From the NCBI RefSeq assembly GCF_026151205.1, contig NC_087077.1, positions 12,188,983-12,252,982 on the forward strand: a stretch of DNA of 64,000 bases, read 5' to 3'. A program made the position numbers and the translations under genes. The stretch comes from Bolinopsis microptera. Its lineage: Eukaryota > Ctenophora > Tentaculata > Lobata > Bolinopsidae. Under the pieces are notes generated by a model. That model had not been told where the DNA came from. It did no database searches and worked only from the letters and a program-made list of their open reading frames with translations. Shown here one piece after another: positions 37,321 to 49,447 of this stretch. Numbering within the stretch: the first letter of the stretch is position 1; each line of letters starts with the position of its first letter.

Positions 37321-38851
37321 AAACTAACAGAAGCAGGATAGAAGCAAGAAATCATCAGTAGCCCCTCAACTTAACGAAGACTGATATCAACCGCTCTGGT
37401 ACAAGCAACTCTGATAAAGTACGACTCTGCTGCTTCTCTGGGAAGTCAGCACCAACAGAAATGGGGACACTCTCTGATATGAGTGCTGGAATTCTCAGCC
37501 GTTTTACTCTACAGGCTAAGTTTCTTGTTATAATTCTATTGCTCTGTTCTTTCATTTGTATTCTGTCTCACTCTACTGCATATTGTAGATCGTCAGCATT
37601 CATAGAACCAGGGTCTCAGTTACAGTCCTTCTGTTTGTTGACTAGACACACTTTTTGCATCATCTTTCGGTTTTTGACGGCGTTTAGAACACATCTTGTT
37701 TTCTCGATCGTTACTTGCCTCCGTATTGGCTGCTAAACTATAATTATAAACTAACATTCGTTCCACCCCCTTGTGTGTATACTAACACCCCTAGATTCCC
37801 AGGAACAGGCTTAAATATCTACGGAAATCAAAGCCAAACAGACAGACAGCTACTCAGCCACAATGCAGGACAACAGATACTGCTCTGAACCAAGGATAAG
37901 TCTGATGGATACAGCTCATGTCTCCCTAGACATTCGCACAGATTACAAGAATGCCAACATCAGACATCACGTCTCTTATTAAGACAAAGCTCAACTCTCT
38001 ATCCAAGTTCCTGAAATCAGAGTTGTCTAACTGAGATTTGCAGTCAGACATGCATTATACCCCCCTCGACCAACCCATCTACTAATCCGTGTCTACAGGC
38101 AAGAAATTGATCTCGTCATTTGTAATATAACATGAAATATTATATACCTATTGAAATTCTCATCCTCCACATCATACAAAAGAGAACGGCCCATGGCCAT
38201 ACACCACATATCAAAGAGAAAGGCCTCCGGCCAGACATATCAGACCTAACATGATCTATTTCCCTTAAAAGCCCATGTTTATATAAAGTTTTAGCGTGTA
38301 AAATTGATTCACTTTACTTACTTGTTTATAAATTTTACCTCGAACCATGCTTTCACAGAATTAAAATATTACCACACGACAGGGCGACAGTTTTCCAAAA
38401 CTGGTTACATTCTTCCCTCAAGGCGCAGCTCCTACACCTGGTAAATTCCACTCTAATAGCACAACCTCTCAAACAGACTCACCGAAGTAATCTTCAGCCA
38501 TCAAATGCACCGCTGTCAAACCTGATCATGTTACAAGGCATGACTTTTCTGCCACTACTTCATCATTATAGATTAGTGATTACTTAGTGTGTAGATGAAA
38601 CGATATGAGTGTAGCACACACTGGCTTATCAATGAATGATTGATTCATCCAATCAGCGTTATCTTGGTTCGAATTGAGATTGCTATATTAAATTTTTCCT
38701 ATATTTTACGTAACGTGCGAACGCCATTTGAGCACAGTATGTGTTAATGATCTCGCTGTCAATCCTTTAATACGTTTTGCGCGCTAGCTACTCTGGTAGC
38801 GCGCATGGCGGGTAATTTTATTATCTATTGTTTCAACTTTTTATTCAGTTT

Positions 38852-38925
38852 TATTCATTTAAACGATGGTATTCATTTAAACGATGTTATTCATTTAAAC
38901 GATGTTAATCATTTGAAACGACTTT
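38852..38925. repeat. 18-bp tandem repeat (ATTCATTTAAACGATGTT)
   Basis: About four copies with single-base changes, each containing the 8-bp palindrome ATTTAAAT-like core TTTAAA. No gene is nearby. Confidence 0.7.
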
Positions 38926-38989
38926 ACTAGAATTTGTCAACGAAGAAGAACTCTAAATTGTTACCACAGCAACCATTCAATGTTGCCAT

Positions 38990-39225
38990 AGAAACTACAC
39001 ACTCTTAACATAGCAACCACACACGTTTACCGTAGCAACTCCAAATCACTACCTAGCAACTAAACACTGCTACCAGTAACTACGTACTGATACTATAGCA
39101 ACTACACACTGTTACCATAGCAACTACACACTGTTACCATGGCTACTACACACTGTTACCATAGCAACTACACACTGTTACCATAGCAACTACACACTGT
39201 TACCATAGTAACCACACACCGTTAC
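38990..39225. repeat. 22-bp minisatellite (ACCATAGCAACTACACACTGTT)
   Basis: About ten copies. The 3' copies are nearly identical and the 5' copies diverge, which suggests growth from the right-hand side. Confidence 0.8.
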
Positions 39226-39239
39226 CAGGAACGAGAGCG

Positions 39240-40640
39240 AGGGTCGACAAGGGGCTATTGCGATGCAATCTGGACAAGAGTCCAGGCTGGCTCCCTTAGT
39301 TCCAACCTCTCGGTACTGGAAACGATACATTTTCTAATCCTCATCACCCATCTCCAAGTTGCAGTCATACAATAAAATTACAATCTCATCGTACTCACAT
39401 CTTGAGTTAAGCGCAAAGCGTCACTGTGGGACCTTCGCGATGCGAACCAGACACATAGTCTGGACTGGTACCTCAGACGCTAACGTGAAACTTACAGAGT
39501 ATATAGGATATAACAACTTACTCGGGCGTAAGGAGTCGATACGGAGCTATTGCGATGCAATCCAGGCAAGTGTCTGGACTGGCTCCTAAAAACTCCAAAC
39601 GCTCGGGCGAGCGGCATGGCAACTCTGATTCTTTACAAATAATTATCTGACCAAACATACAGTACGCAAAACGAACGCAGATTTCAATTCTTATATAGCG
39701 AAATAGCCGAAGTGCGCAGAGGCCGGGGAGAAGGGCTAGCTCCGGCGCGCGCGCCGGGATAGCACCCCAACACGGCAACGCGCAGCAGAGTAGTGGGGTC
39801 GGCCACACTACCGAATACACGAGAAGCCAACCCGGGATTTATTACCCGCGCGGCTATATTATTATGCGCAGTTGAAACCTGGGGGCTCGCCGACCAGGTT
39901 CACCGGGTGGAAACTCAAAACTGAAGACATATATGACCCCCATATCTGAAAGCAGGTTGGGGGCACTACGGAAAGCTTAGAAGCTCCCGTCACCTACTAA
40001 CTACTAACTAACTACAATATTATATAAATATCAAATAATAACTTTCTCAGAAAACCTTGCTCTAACCAGAGCCCTCTCGCTTGCAGTTGTGAAACAAGCG
40101 CGTCACGCAGTACGCGTAGACACATGGCTATGTGAACAGAAAACCCATACTTCATCAAATTCTAAGTTCTTATCACTTATGTACTGTACATGTACATAAT
40201 GTACATAATTGATAATGCAATGTTCATGGTTTGTGATTCGCTTTTTAGCGCAATGCACTATACTTTGACGGAGGTTACTCATCTAAATTTCTTCGAAGTA
40301 GCGCGCGCCGCTTTCTTTTCAAAATATTATGGCCTGATGGCAAGTGCTACGAAGTAGCGCGCGCCGGGCCAGACCATTAACAATGGTCAAACTATACTGG
40401 GCCTGGGCTGCTCAGTGCATCAAATAATGCTTCTCTTAACCACAAAAGCATTATCGCGAAAAGCAACAAAGTCACTTTAAATTTGCTCTAACCAGAGCCC
40501 TCTCGCTTGCAGTAGCGTTGCTCTAACCAGAGCCCTCTCGCTTGCAGTAGCGTTGCTCTAACCAGAGCCCTCTCGCTTGCAGTAGCGCGCGACCGCCGAA
40601 ACAAGCGCGTCACGCAGTACGCGTATACACATGGCTATGT
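39240..40640. repeat. Cluster of short dispersed repeats, locally GC-rich
   Basis: A GCTATTGCGATGCAATC block with GTCTGGACTGGCTCC occurs at about 39252, 39436 (diverged) and 39545. A 36-bp unit, TTGCTCTAACCAGAGCCCTC plus TCGCTTGCAGTAGCG, is tandemly tripled at 40480-40595 and occurs once at 40068. In two places it is followed by AACAAGCGCGTCACGCAGTA. The CpG-rich part (39700-39900) stands out from the AT-rich background. No gene recognised. Confidence 0.55.
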
Positions 40641-40852
40641 TGTTTGTAGCGCGCATCCAATAATGCTTCTCGCAACCAATGCTTCTCGTAACCATGCGGC
40701 GAGATGCGAAGGATTGACATCGTGAATCAACTATGTTGTATGTGAAACTTTAAATGGCTTGAACTTGTATCACGTCGTGACCCCATTGTCGTTTCACTAT
40801 TACATATTCCTCCCTCTTCTATGGCTCGTTTATCTGGCAAACTAATGCCAAC

Positions 40853-41718
40853 ATGCTGGAACTGAACAAACTTTGGTACAAGGTTGCAAAATCTGCTGTG
40901 GGAGCAGTCTTCAATGTTCAAAATGCCATACTAGAGGTCATCTTGGGAATACCCCCACTCCGGGTTACAAACAGAATACTATCGGTGAAGCACTACCTGA
41001 AGGTATTCAGTAGTATACATATCGATGTACACCATGACTTCATATGCAGAGAGATAGAATCCGGAAACACAAAAATTCTGGGCCACATGCGGGATGTGCT
41101 GAAATTTCTAAAGTGGAAGGTGGAAGTACATGCTGACTCTGTCCTGCCAGGTGATGCAATAATAATTGGACTGAATGATGCCTCGAAATTGTTCGAGCTC
41201 TCTAGGAAAGCCTGCCATTACACCAAGGTCTCTATCAAACAATTCACTGAATCCGTATGGCAGGAATCTATTAAGAACCAGTTACAAATGGAGGGCTGGT
41301 CTCAAATTCCCATGGTGTCTACCACCCCCTGAAGTTCCCTCATCATACTAGCAGAGAAACTGAGGTTCTAGTTATGAGCTTGTTTTACAAAAACAATCTT
41401 CTAAACTCATTTCTTTTTATCCTTGACATACTGAAATGGCCATCTCCCTATTGCTCCTGTGGTCATGAAGAACAAACTGCAATTCATATACTGACTAGTT
41501 GTGGTCATGTTGACGAAGACCTTAGGGACCAAGCCTCATATCTTCTCAGTGTTTGTAACGAGGTCTCCAGTCTGGAAGATCTGGGTACTCCACACTTGGC
41601 TATCCTAAACTGCTCCAGAGATCCAAAATTCGCCCAAATCTGCAGTGAATGTGTGAATAATGATGACCTCAAGCTAAGAAGGAAGATATGTATTTCTACA
41701 GGGCCCACCCACGCCTAG
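40853..41718 (+). pseudogene. LINE reverse-transcriptase C-terminal half, frameshifted
   Basis: The first frame has the LINE post-catalytic signature LGIPPLRVTNRILSVKHYLK. At about 41325 a frameshift moves to a second frame with PHHTSRETEVLV and a terminal CCHC-like knuckle, Y-C-S-C-G-H-E-E-Q-T-A-x-H-I-L-T-S-C. Endonuclease and catalytic RT parts are missing. It is a 5'-truncated dead copy, as is typical for LINE insertions. Confidence 0.6.
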
Positions 41719-41737
41719 CTGGGTAGTCTAGTCCCTA

Positions 41738-41792
41738 TATTAGACGGCCAATGCTCTATCCATTGGTATGTACGCGGCCTTACCCAGGCCTG
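41738..41792 (-). other. tRNA-like relic
   Basis: The minus strand reads CCAATGGATAGAGCATTGGC then CGTCTAAT. This resembles the D-arm to anticodon part of an animal tRNA (GTGGATAGAGCA-x-x-GGCC). The T-arm does not follow, so it is a fragment or SINE piece, not a functional tRNA. Confidence 0.3.
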
Positions 41793-42890
41793 TAATAAAT
41801 GGGGAGTCCCTCTTAGGACGACCAGTGCTAGACACTGTTTACTACTGACTGAATGGAAACCTACTTAACTCTTTGGATTGGTAGGACCTGTCTGGTTACA
41901 TGAACATTGGAGCTACTTTTAGATTAGCTCATGATATTATTGTGGACTTAGACTGCTTGGATGTATCACATCTCAACCATTGTTGGGTGTGTTACTTTGT
42001 TTTGGGATTTACTTGTAAGCTTTATTGATTTTATCCATAAAATTGCATTTCCAATGATATTTATGTAACTTGACAAACTTTTTCTACCAAAACGTTCTCG
42101 ATCGGGAATCGTCTTTAACTTATTTTGGGGAATATTTTGACTTGATATAACTTGTCATACGTTGTATGACCCGCCGCGCGTTGAGCAATTAGAAATTTGG
42201 GCTGATCTAACATTTTAAACCAGAGGAATTAGTAATTCTGTTATGATTCATGTTAATAACCTTGGATTATAAGATTTACTGAAGTTTAGCACAAGCGATT
42301 TACTTATTTGCCAGATTAACGTCACTTACCAAGCTTGACAATTCCTTACTTATTGTCTTGTTATGTGTTTATGTACAATAGCCCATGCTTATATAACACA
42401 TTTTTCAAGTATCGATTCAGTCCCTGGATTATATTATTCTTATTAGTAACAGCTCTAGGTGAAATGTTTGTAATCTGTATTTTTGTGCCTTTAAATTCTG
42501 CCCACAATGTTTCAACAAATTCTGCAATGTCTTTTGTGGTACTCTTGAAGTTAACTGTGTTGAGGTCAACAGAATCAACATAGTTAGTACCAGTCAGTAG
42601 AACAACTTTTTAACCTTTCTTTTTTCATTGTCATTTATCATATTTTCTTTCCTTCAGTGACGGTTCGAGGAGTCAACGCAAAAACTGTACAATTCAACGG
42701 GGATTTTATGTCTTATTGCTCGAAGAACACGCTGCTTTCTCCTGATTTCTCCTGATTTCTCCTGCTTCAGACGATAATATCAGAATAGTGCAATACCTAC
42801 ATCATCTACGCGCTTTTGTGGTTGTTTGCACAGTATTTGGTGTGAAGATCTTTTTATATGGCTCAGATTACAGTTAAAATAAAATAGAGT

Positions 42891-42950
42891 ACTGTCACCA
42901 AGATGCAGTTAGGTCTAACCAGTTAGACCTAACTGCATCTTGGTGACAGT
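42891..42950. repeat. 60-bp near-perfect palindrome
   Basis: Arms 42891-42920 and 42921-42950 are reverse complements at 29 of 30 positions with no real loop (arm begins ACTGTCACCAAGATGCAGTT). Such a structure is either a cruciform-prone site or a recent inverted duplication. Confidence 0.9.
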
Positions 42951-43107
42951 TATTTCTAAGATGTTGCATGACCTTTAATACATAGTTTATACCTAGCTGA
43001 TAATGATATGGGACCAAAAATTTACTTTAATTCAATGAAACGAAAAGTTTTGTTCTTTGAAGTGCTGATATATGTTATTGTTAACTTATGATACAGATGA
43101 ATTTTAG

Positions 43108-44400
43108 TTGTGTTACCTTAATTTCCAGGAGACCAATAATTATAATACAATGATTTCCTTTGAGAACATCTCCGGATGCCATGAAAAAATGCAGATGGTT
43201 TGTGACCACCTCAGCAAGTGGTGCATCAAGAACAAGCTAGTAGTGAACTGTGATACGAATAAAACGGAGGCCATAATCTTGAAAACTGCAGCTTATACTG
43301 AAGAACAGAAACCTGCAGAATTATGTATTAATGGGAAAAGCATCAACTACGTCCAAAGCACAAAGGTCCTTGGGGTAATAGTAGATGAAGACCTCAATTT
43401 CAAGAAACATGCGTCTCAAAAACTTAAAGAATGCAAAAGAAAGTGGGGATTAATAACAAAATCAACTAACCGCAACTACGGTCTAAACGTTTACAGCCTC
43501 ACTCTCCTCCTTAAAACAATGGTCCTCACTAAACTGTTCTACGCAGCACCTATTTGGCTTCACAAGTGTCTCAATCAATTTAAAAGCTTCTGGAATAAAA
43601 TCATTCTAAAAATATCTGGATCAGTCCTGAATCCACAAAGGGAATTAACCGAACTTGCTCTCCGCCTCCCACCACTGGATGTGCAACTCGAAGCTCTTTC
43701 GGTTAAATTCATGTGCAAAGTACTCACACAAGGTGACAACCTCTCAGCTACACTCTACCAAGTTGACGAAAGCAGAATACCAAGCTTTCATGTCTTAACA
43801 ATGTCACTGAAAAAGTACTTCCTTTGGAAAGAAAATAAGTCACACGGAACCAGAATGATAGACCTAACGCAGCAACATTTCAAGGATCTGGCCTATTACA
43901 CTCAGGCAGACATAATGAGCTACAAAAATAAGATCTGGATTGACAGCATCGAAACAAATCTGCAATGCAGAACTGTCAGTAACAACAAGGAGACCAAGAT
44001 ACTTGGTGTGATCACAAAGATCAAAAACAGTGGGCTGCTCCTAGACAAAAACAACTTCTTATTCGGGCACAACACGAGTAAAAATCTGGACAGCCGAATA
44101 ATGGACTACATTCACGGCAGCTCACCACTCTTTGCGAATATCCAAAAGATCATGGGTGGTGACAGTGGTGAGGCCTGTCGTTTCTGCAACAGCTTCGATG
44201 ATTCTCCTGTACACCAGCTCCTATTGTGTCTGGAGGTGCAAGACACCAGTTACCTGCAGCTAAAAGAAGAGCTGGGTGGGGCTGACTCACATTCCTATCT
44301 AGATGAAGTGTTAACAAAAAGCAGCACACAAAAAGCATTCATTAGAAGAGTCGAATTTCTTTGGGGTCAAAATGATGCTCTCCAGGATTTATCCAACTAA
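43108..44400 (+). pseudogene. LINE reverse transcriptase, C-terminal half (open frame of 430 codons)
   Basis: The frame starts after the catalytic Y-x-D-D site. It has D-H-L-S-K-W-C-I-K-N-K-L-V-V-N, then T-K-V-L-G-V-I-V-D-E-D-L-N-F-K-K-H (the LINE LG-V-x-x-D-x-x-L-x-W/F-x-x-H block), then L-R-L-P-P-L-D-V and a terminal C-R-F-C-N-S-F-D-D-S-P-V-H-Q-L-L-L-C knuckle. This is the thumb and tail of a non-LTR ORF2. The 5' half is missing while the frame is intact, which suggests a fairly young 5'-truncated insertion. It is from a different sub-family than the copy at 40853-41718. Confidence 0.7.
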
Positions 44401-44674
44401 ACTAGAAAGATCATAAAATAAAGACTCTGCAAACATCTCAGAGAAATAACACCACCGTAAAGATTAAAGAGGGAGGATCCTGGACCCCGAAATCCACCAC
44501 TTTTCTGTACTTTCAGAGGTACCAATGTGGCAGGAAACCAGGGCTCATGCTGCCGCTGAGCTAAAGCAGTAGAGGGGATGGCGGCTTCTCTAGGATCTAA
44601 CACGTCCTGAAGCAGACCAACACTATGTCCCAACGCACTGGTGTTGGGATGTCTGCCCCCGGTGCCTGTCCGGG

Positions 44675-44719
44675 TCAATAAAGCAGTCAAGCATCATGTA
44701 TGCTTGACTGCTTTATTGA
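44675..44719. repeat. 20-bp hairpin with 5-nt loop
   Basis: Perfect arms TCAATAAAGCAGTCAAGCAT (44675-44694) and its complement (44700-44719) flank CATGT. It lies about 275 bp downstream of the LINE stop at 44400 and includes AATAAA on the plus strand. It may mark the end of that insertion or be a terminator-like structure. Confidence 0.75.
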
Positions 44720-45289
44720 GCATTCTCAACCAACAAATGTGGGAACTCCCACAAAACACCAAAACAGATCTAAAGAGACACTTAACAACATTGGAAAAAT
44801 AGACTGCAATTTGTTTATATAATTTATAAAGCATATATTATTGCCCACGTTAAGGGGCCTGTTAATAATTTATTAAATTATTAGCTATTTTAGATTTAAT
44901 AATAATATAATACAAGTTTGAATTATATGTGGTCATTCTGTAAATATATTACACACACGCAGCCAACACAAGGAAAAGATTTGGGGCAAAATTTGAGTTT
45001 CATTTCCCTCTGACATACACAAAGAGTAAAGACTATATCAGATCATGGAGGGCCTAAGTTAATGAACTGAAGTAATAGATCTAAAAGATAAGAAAGCGAA
45101 CACATTTAAAATCTTTAACCAAATACATACACTCGAAACAGCTAAATCGATGGATAAACGTTGTTTAAAGTGCATTCAAATAATGTGTATTATAGAAAAG
45201 AATATTCAAACAATATACACATAATATAGCAATGGCCAATTGGCTGACTATAAGGTCATGGCCTGAACAAACAATTTTTTTAAAATAGT

Positions 45290-45380
45290 CAAGTGATGCT
45301 AAAGCAGAGCACAAATGTGTAATAAGTTAATAGATTAAAAAACTGATTCATGTGATGCATTCGCAGAGCACAGATAAAAA
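45290..45380 (-). repeat. 3' UTR motif pair of reverse-transcriptase copy A
   Basis: Two copies of GTGATGC-x(4-6)-GCAGAGCACA (about 45295 and 45355) lie downstream, in the minus sense, of the copy A coding end. The same motif pair occurs downstream of copy B at about 49535 and 49568. Confidence 0.55.
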
Positions 45381-45508
45381 TACTGATTCAATGATTAAAA
45401 TTATAGCTGTGAGTGTCAATAAATTACTGTGTCGTAAAAAAAGGAAAGATGCACACGTGATCTGAGATACCAATATCTCAATATCAAAAGGATAGTGTCT
45501 AGAAACAT

Positions 45509-46666
45509 TCATAGTCCTAACTTGATAGCAGGTATCAAGTTAAACGAAGTTACACTGACTGGCAATGTATACGATTGCCGTCTCCCTCTCTCACCCCTGA
45601 CCGCTATCAGGGTGCTCCTGAGGATTGAGAATCTAATCCTGGTGCGCATGTAACACATAATAGCCGCATAGTCTTCTCCTCTCTTCTGGGATAGTTTTTC
45701 AGCGAGTCTCTTGTGGTATCTTGTGGCTTGTGGACCCCATCCGCCATTTGTTGAGTATATAAGTGGAGTAAAGGTGCCTTTTTCCACCTGGATGATTCTG
45801 TTGTTGTACTTTTTCATTTTCCTCATTTCATGAGCTTTATAGATCTGTTCCATATCTTTTTTGTCATATGTGGGTGAGTTGGGGTGGGTAACACAGACAT
45901 CAAAGAATGTTCGTTCAAATGTGCTCCAGAGACCTCGTGAGGATACATCAGGTGCAGCTCTATCAGCATTGGTACCAACAATTTCTTCATTATCAAGGGG
46001 TATCAATGCTGGCTCAGTCACTACATCTCTGCATACTTCACGCTGCAGCTCTGCATTTAGATCGCGGATGTTGATGTGTCTCATAGAAACATAGCCACCT
46101 TTCTTGCATATAAGTGTGTGATTCACATTATTTCTCTCTCCACAAGCACAGTGAAATGGGGTGTTAGGGATCTCCCAACCATAACGCAAGTACAGAGCAT
46201 CACGGAACTCAATCTTGTTCAGGGAGTAGCCAAATCTCTTCAATGGAAGTGCAGTAAGCCAACATCCTGAACCTTTCTCTTTGATGAACTGGAGAGATCT
46301 CTTTAGGTTGGGATCTCTTACACTGTCCTCTATTGATTTGCTAACCGTAAATATTCAAATAAGTGTTTCTCCTTGATTGCCTTGAGACTTTTTATAGTGT
46401 CATTTTGAATTGACATGTTGTAATGTTCAAGGGTGTTTTGCTGGTTGATAATCAGGTCTGTGAGGTCTTTTGTGATGGAGACTGAGGCTGTGAATTCTCT
46501 ATTGCAGTTTTCAACTGGGTTGGAGATGCCTAGGCCACCATGTCTGACTGGCAATGCAAATATGGAGCGGTCCAAGTCTGATACGTTCTTACCCAAGATT
46601 GCTGGAATAAAATCTGTTCTGATGCAATCCTCCAATGGTTGAAACAAGTGACTTATACCCGGGATG
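45509..46666 (-). pseudogene. Reverse-transcriptase element copy A, C-terminal part
   Basis: This segment encodes the region after the RT palm. 46666-46337 carries G-I-S-H-L-F-Q-P-L-E-D and LPVRHGGLGISNP. After a frameshift near 46337, the frame to 45509 carries C-A-C-G-E-R-N-N-V-N-H-T-L-I-C-K-K-G-G, H-I-N-I-R-D-L-N-A and MRTRIRFSILRSTLIAVRG. The C-x-C-G, H, C-K-x-G-G cluster looks like a zinc-binding tail peculiar to this RT family. It aligns along its whole length with copy B (49642-50800). It continues, after the 12.57-kb insertion, at 59246-59582. Confidence 0.75.
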
Positions 46667-49447
46667 CTTATTTGGTTCACAGGTTTTTCCTAGACTCCGT
46701 GTTAGGACATTAGCTTTCTGTACCACTTTTTCGTTATCTTAGAATTTATTTCGATTTTATTTTATTCCCACTCTCGATTCCTCGCTAGCAGTCCGGTTAA
46801 TTTTAATCATTAGGTCTTATTAAAGAACCTCTCACCCTCTAAGAAAACTCCGTTTGGAGATATTCCTTGTTACGTTCTATGTTATTAAATTTCGGAGTAA
46901 AATTTTCTAACACGTGCATAATGCATTATTAAGGAGTAAAATGCCTCCGCAGGCATTCTAGAACGGTATTTATTTTAACACTTCATGCACGGGTGCCATT
47001 CTGCTTATTTGGTTCACAGGTTTTTCCTAGACTCCGTGTTAGGACATTAGCTTTCTGTACCACTTTTTCGTTATCTTAGAATTTATTTCGCTTTTATTTT
47101 ATTCCCACTCTCGATTCCTCGCTAGCAGTCCGGTTAATTTTAATCATTAGGTCTTATTAAAGAACCTCTCACCCTCTAAGAAAACTCCGTTTGGAGATAT
47201 TCCTTGTTACGTTCTATGTTATTAAATTTCGGAGTAAAATTTTCTAACACGTGCATAATGCATTATTAAGGAGTAAAATGCCTCCGCAGGCATTCTAGAA
47301 CGGTATTTATTTTAACACTTCATGCACGGGTGCCATTCTGCTTATTTGGTTCACAGGTTTTTCCTAGACTCCGTGTTAGGACATTAGCTTTCTGTACCAC
47401 TTTTTCGTTATCTTAGAATTTATTTCGCTTTTATTTTATTCCCACTCTCGATTCCTCGCTAGCAGTCCGGTTAATTTTAATCATTAGGTCTTATTAAAGA
47501 ACCTCTCACCCTCTAAGAAAACTCCGTTTGGAGATATTCCTTGTTACGTTCTATGTTATTAAATTTCGGAGTAAAATTTTCTAACACGTGCATAATGCAT
47601 TATTAAGGAGTAAAATGCCTCCGCAGGCATTCTAGAACGGTATTTATTTTAACACTTCATGCACGGGTGCCATTCTGCTTATTTGGTTCACAGGTTTTTC
47701 CTAGACTCCGTGTTAGGACATTAGCTTTCTGTACCACTTTTTCGTTATCTTAGAATTTATTTCGCTTTTATTTTATTCCCACTCTCGATTCCTCGCTAGC
47801 AGTCCGGTTAATTTTAATCATTAGGTCTTATTAAAGAACCTCTCACCCTCTAAGAAAACTCCGTTTGGAGATATTCCTTGTTACGTTCTATGTTATTAAA
47901 TTTCGGAGTAAAATTTTCTAACACGTGCATAATGCATTATTAAGGAGTAAAATGCCTCCGCAGGCATTCTAGAACGGTATTTATTTTAACACTTCATGCA
48001 CGGGTGCCATTCTGCTTATTTGGTTCACAGGTTTTTCCTAGACTCCGTGTTAGGACATTAGCTTTCTGTACCACTTTTTCGTTATCTTAGAATTTATTTC
48101 GCTTTTATTTTATTCCCACTCTCGATTCCTCGCTAGCAGTCCGGTTAATTTTAATCATTAGGTCTTATTAAAGAACCTCTCACCCTCTAAGAAAACTCCG
48201 TTTGGAGATATTCCTTGTTACGTTCTATGTTATTAAATTTCGGAGTAAAATTTTCTAACACGTGCATAATGCATTATTAAGGAGTAAAATGCCTCCGCAG
48301 GCATTCTAGAACGGTATTTATTTTAACACTTCATGCACGGGTGCCATTCTGCTTATTTGGTTCACAGGTTTTTCCTAGACTCCGTGTTAGGACATTAGCT
48401 TTCTGTACCACTTTTTCGTTATCTTAGAATTTATTTCGCTTTTATTTTATTCCCACTCTCGATTCCTCGCTAGCAGTCCGGTTAATTTTAATCATTAGGT
48501 CTTATTAAAGAACCTCTCACCCTCTAAGAAAACTCCGTTTGGAGATATTCCTTGTTACGTTCTATGTTATTAAATTTCGGAGTAAAATTTTCTAACACGT
48601 GCATAATGCATTATTAAGGAGTAAAATGCCTCCGCAGGCATTCTAGAACGGTATTTATTTTAACACTTCATGCACGGGTGCCATTCTGCTTATTTGGTTC
48701 ACAGGTTTTTCCTAGACTCCGTGTTAGGACATTAGCTTTCTGTACCACTTTTTCGTTATCTTAGAATTTATTTCGCTTTTATTTTATTCCCACTCTCGAT
48801 TCCTCGCTAGCAGTCCGGTTAATTTTAATCATTAGGTCTTATTAAAGAACCTCTCATCCTCTAAGAAAACTCCGTTTGGAGATATTCCTTGTTACGTTCT
48901 ATGTTATTAAATTTCGGAGTAAAATTTTCTAACACGTGCATAATGCATTATTAAGGAGTAAAATGCCTCCGCAGGCATTCTAGAACGGTATTTATTTTAA
49001 CACTTCATGCACGGGTGCCATTCTGCTTATTTGGTTCACAGGTTTTTCCTAGACTCCGTGTTAGGACATTAGCTTTCTGTACCACTTTTTCGTTATCTTA
49101 GAATTTATTTCGCTTTTATTTTATTCCCACTCTCGATTCCTCGCTAGCAGTCCGGTTAATTTTAATCATTAGGTCTTATTAAAGAACCTCTCACCCTCTA
49201 AGAAAACTCCGTTTGGAGATATTCCTTGTTACGTTCTATGTTATTAAATTTCGGAGTAAAATTTTCTAACACGTGCATAATGCATTATTAAGGAGTAAAA
49301 TGCCTCCGCAGGCATTCTAGAACGGTATTTATTTTAACACTTCATGCACGGGTGCCATTCTGCTTATTTGGTTCACAGGTTTTTCCTAGACTCCGTGTTA
49401 GGACATTAGCTTTCTGTACCACTTTTTCGTTATCTTAGAATTTATTT
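46667..49447. repeat. 337-bp satellite array, block 1 (about 8.25 copies)
   Basis: The unit starts CTTATTTGGTTCACAGG and recurs at 46667, 47004, 47341, 47678 and so on, exactly 337 bp apart. Copies are almost identical: the first has GATTTT where others have GCTTTT, and one near 48857 has CATCCTC for CACCCTC. Within each unit is the palindrome AATGCCTCCGCAGGCATT. No hammerhead core or open frame is present. The array ends abruptly at RT copy B. Confidence 0.95.
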
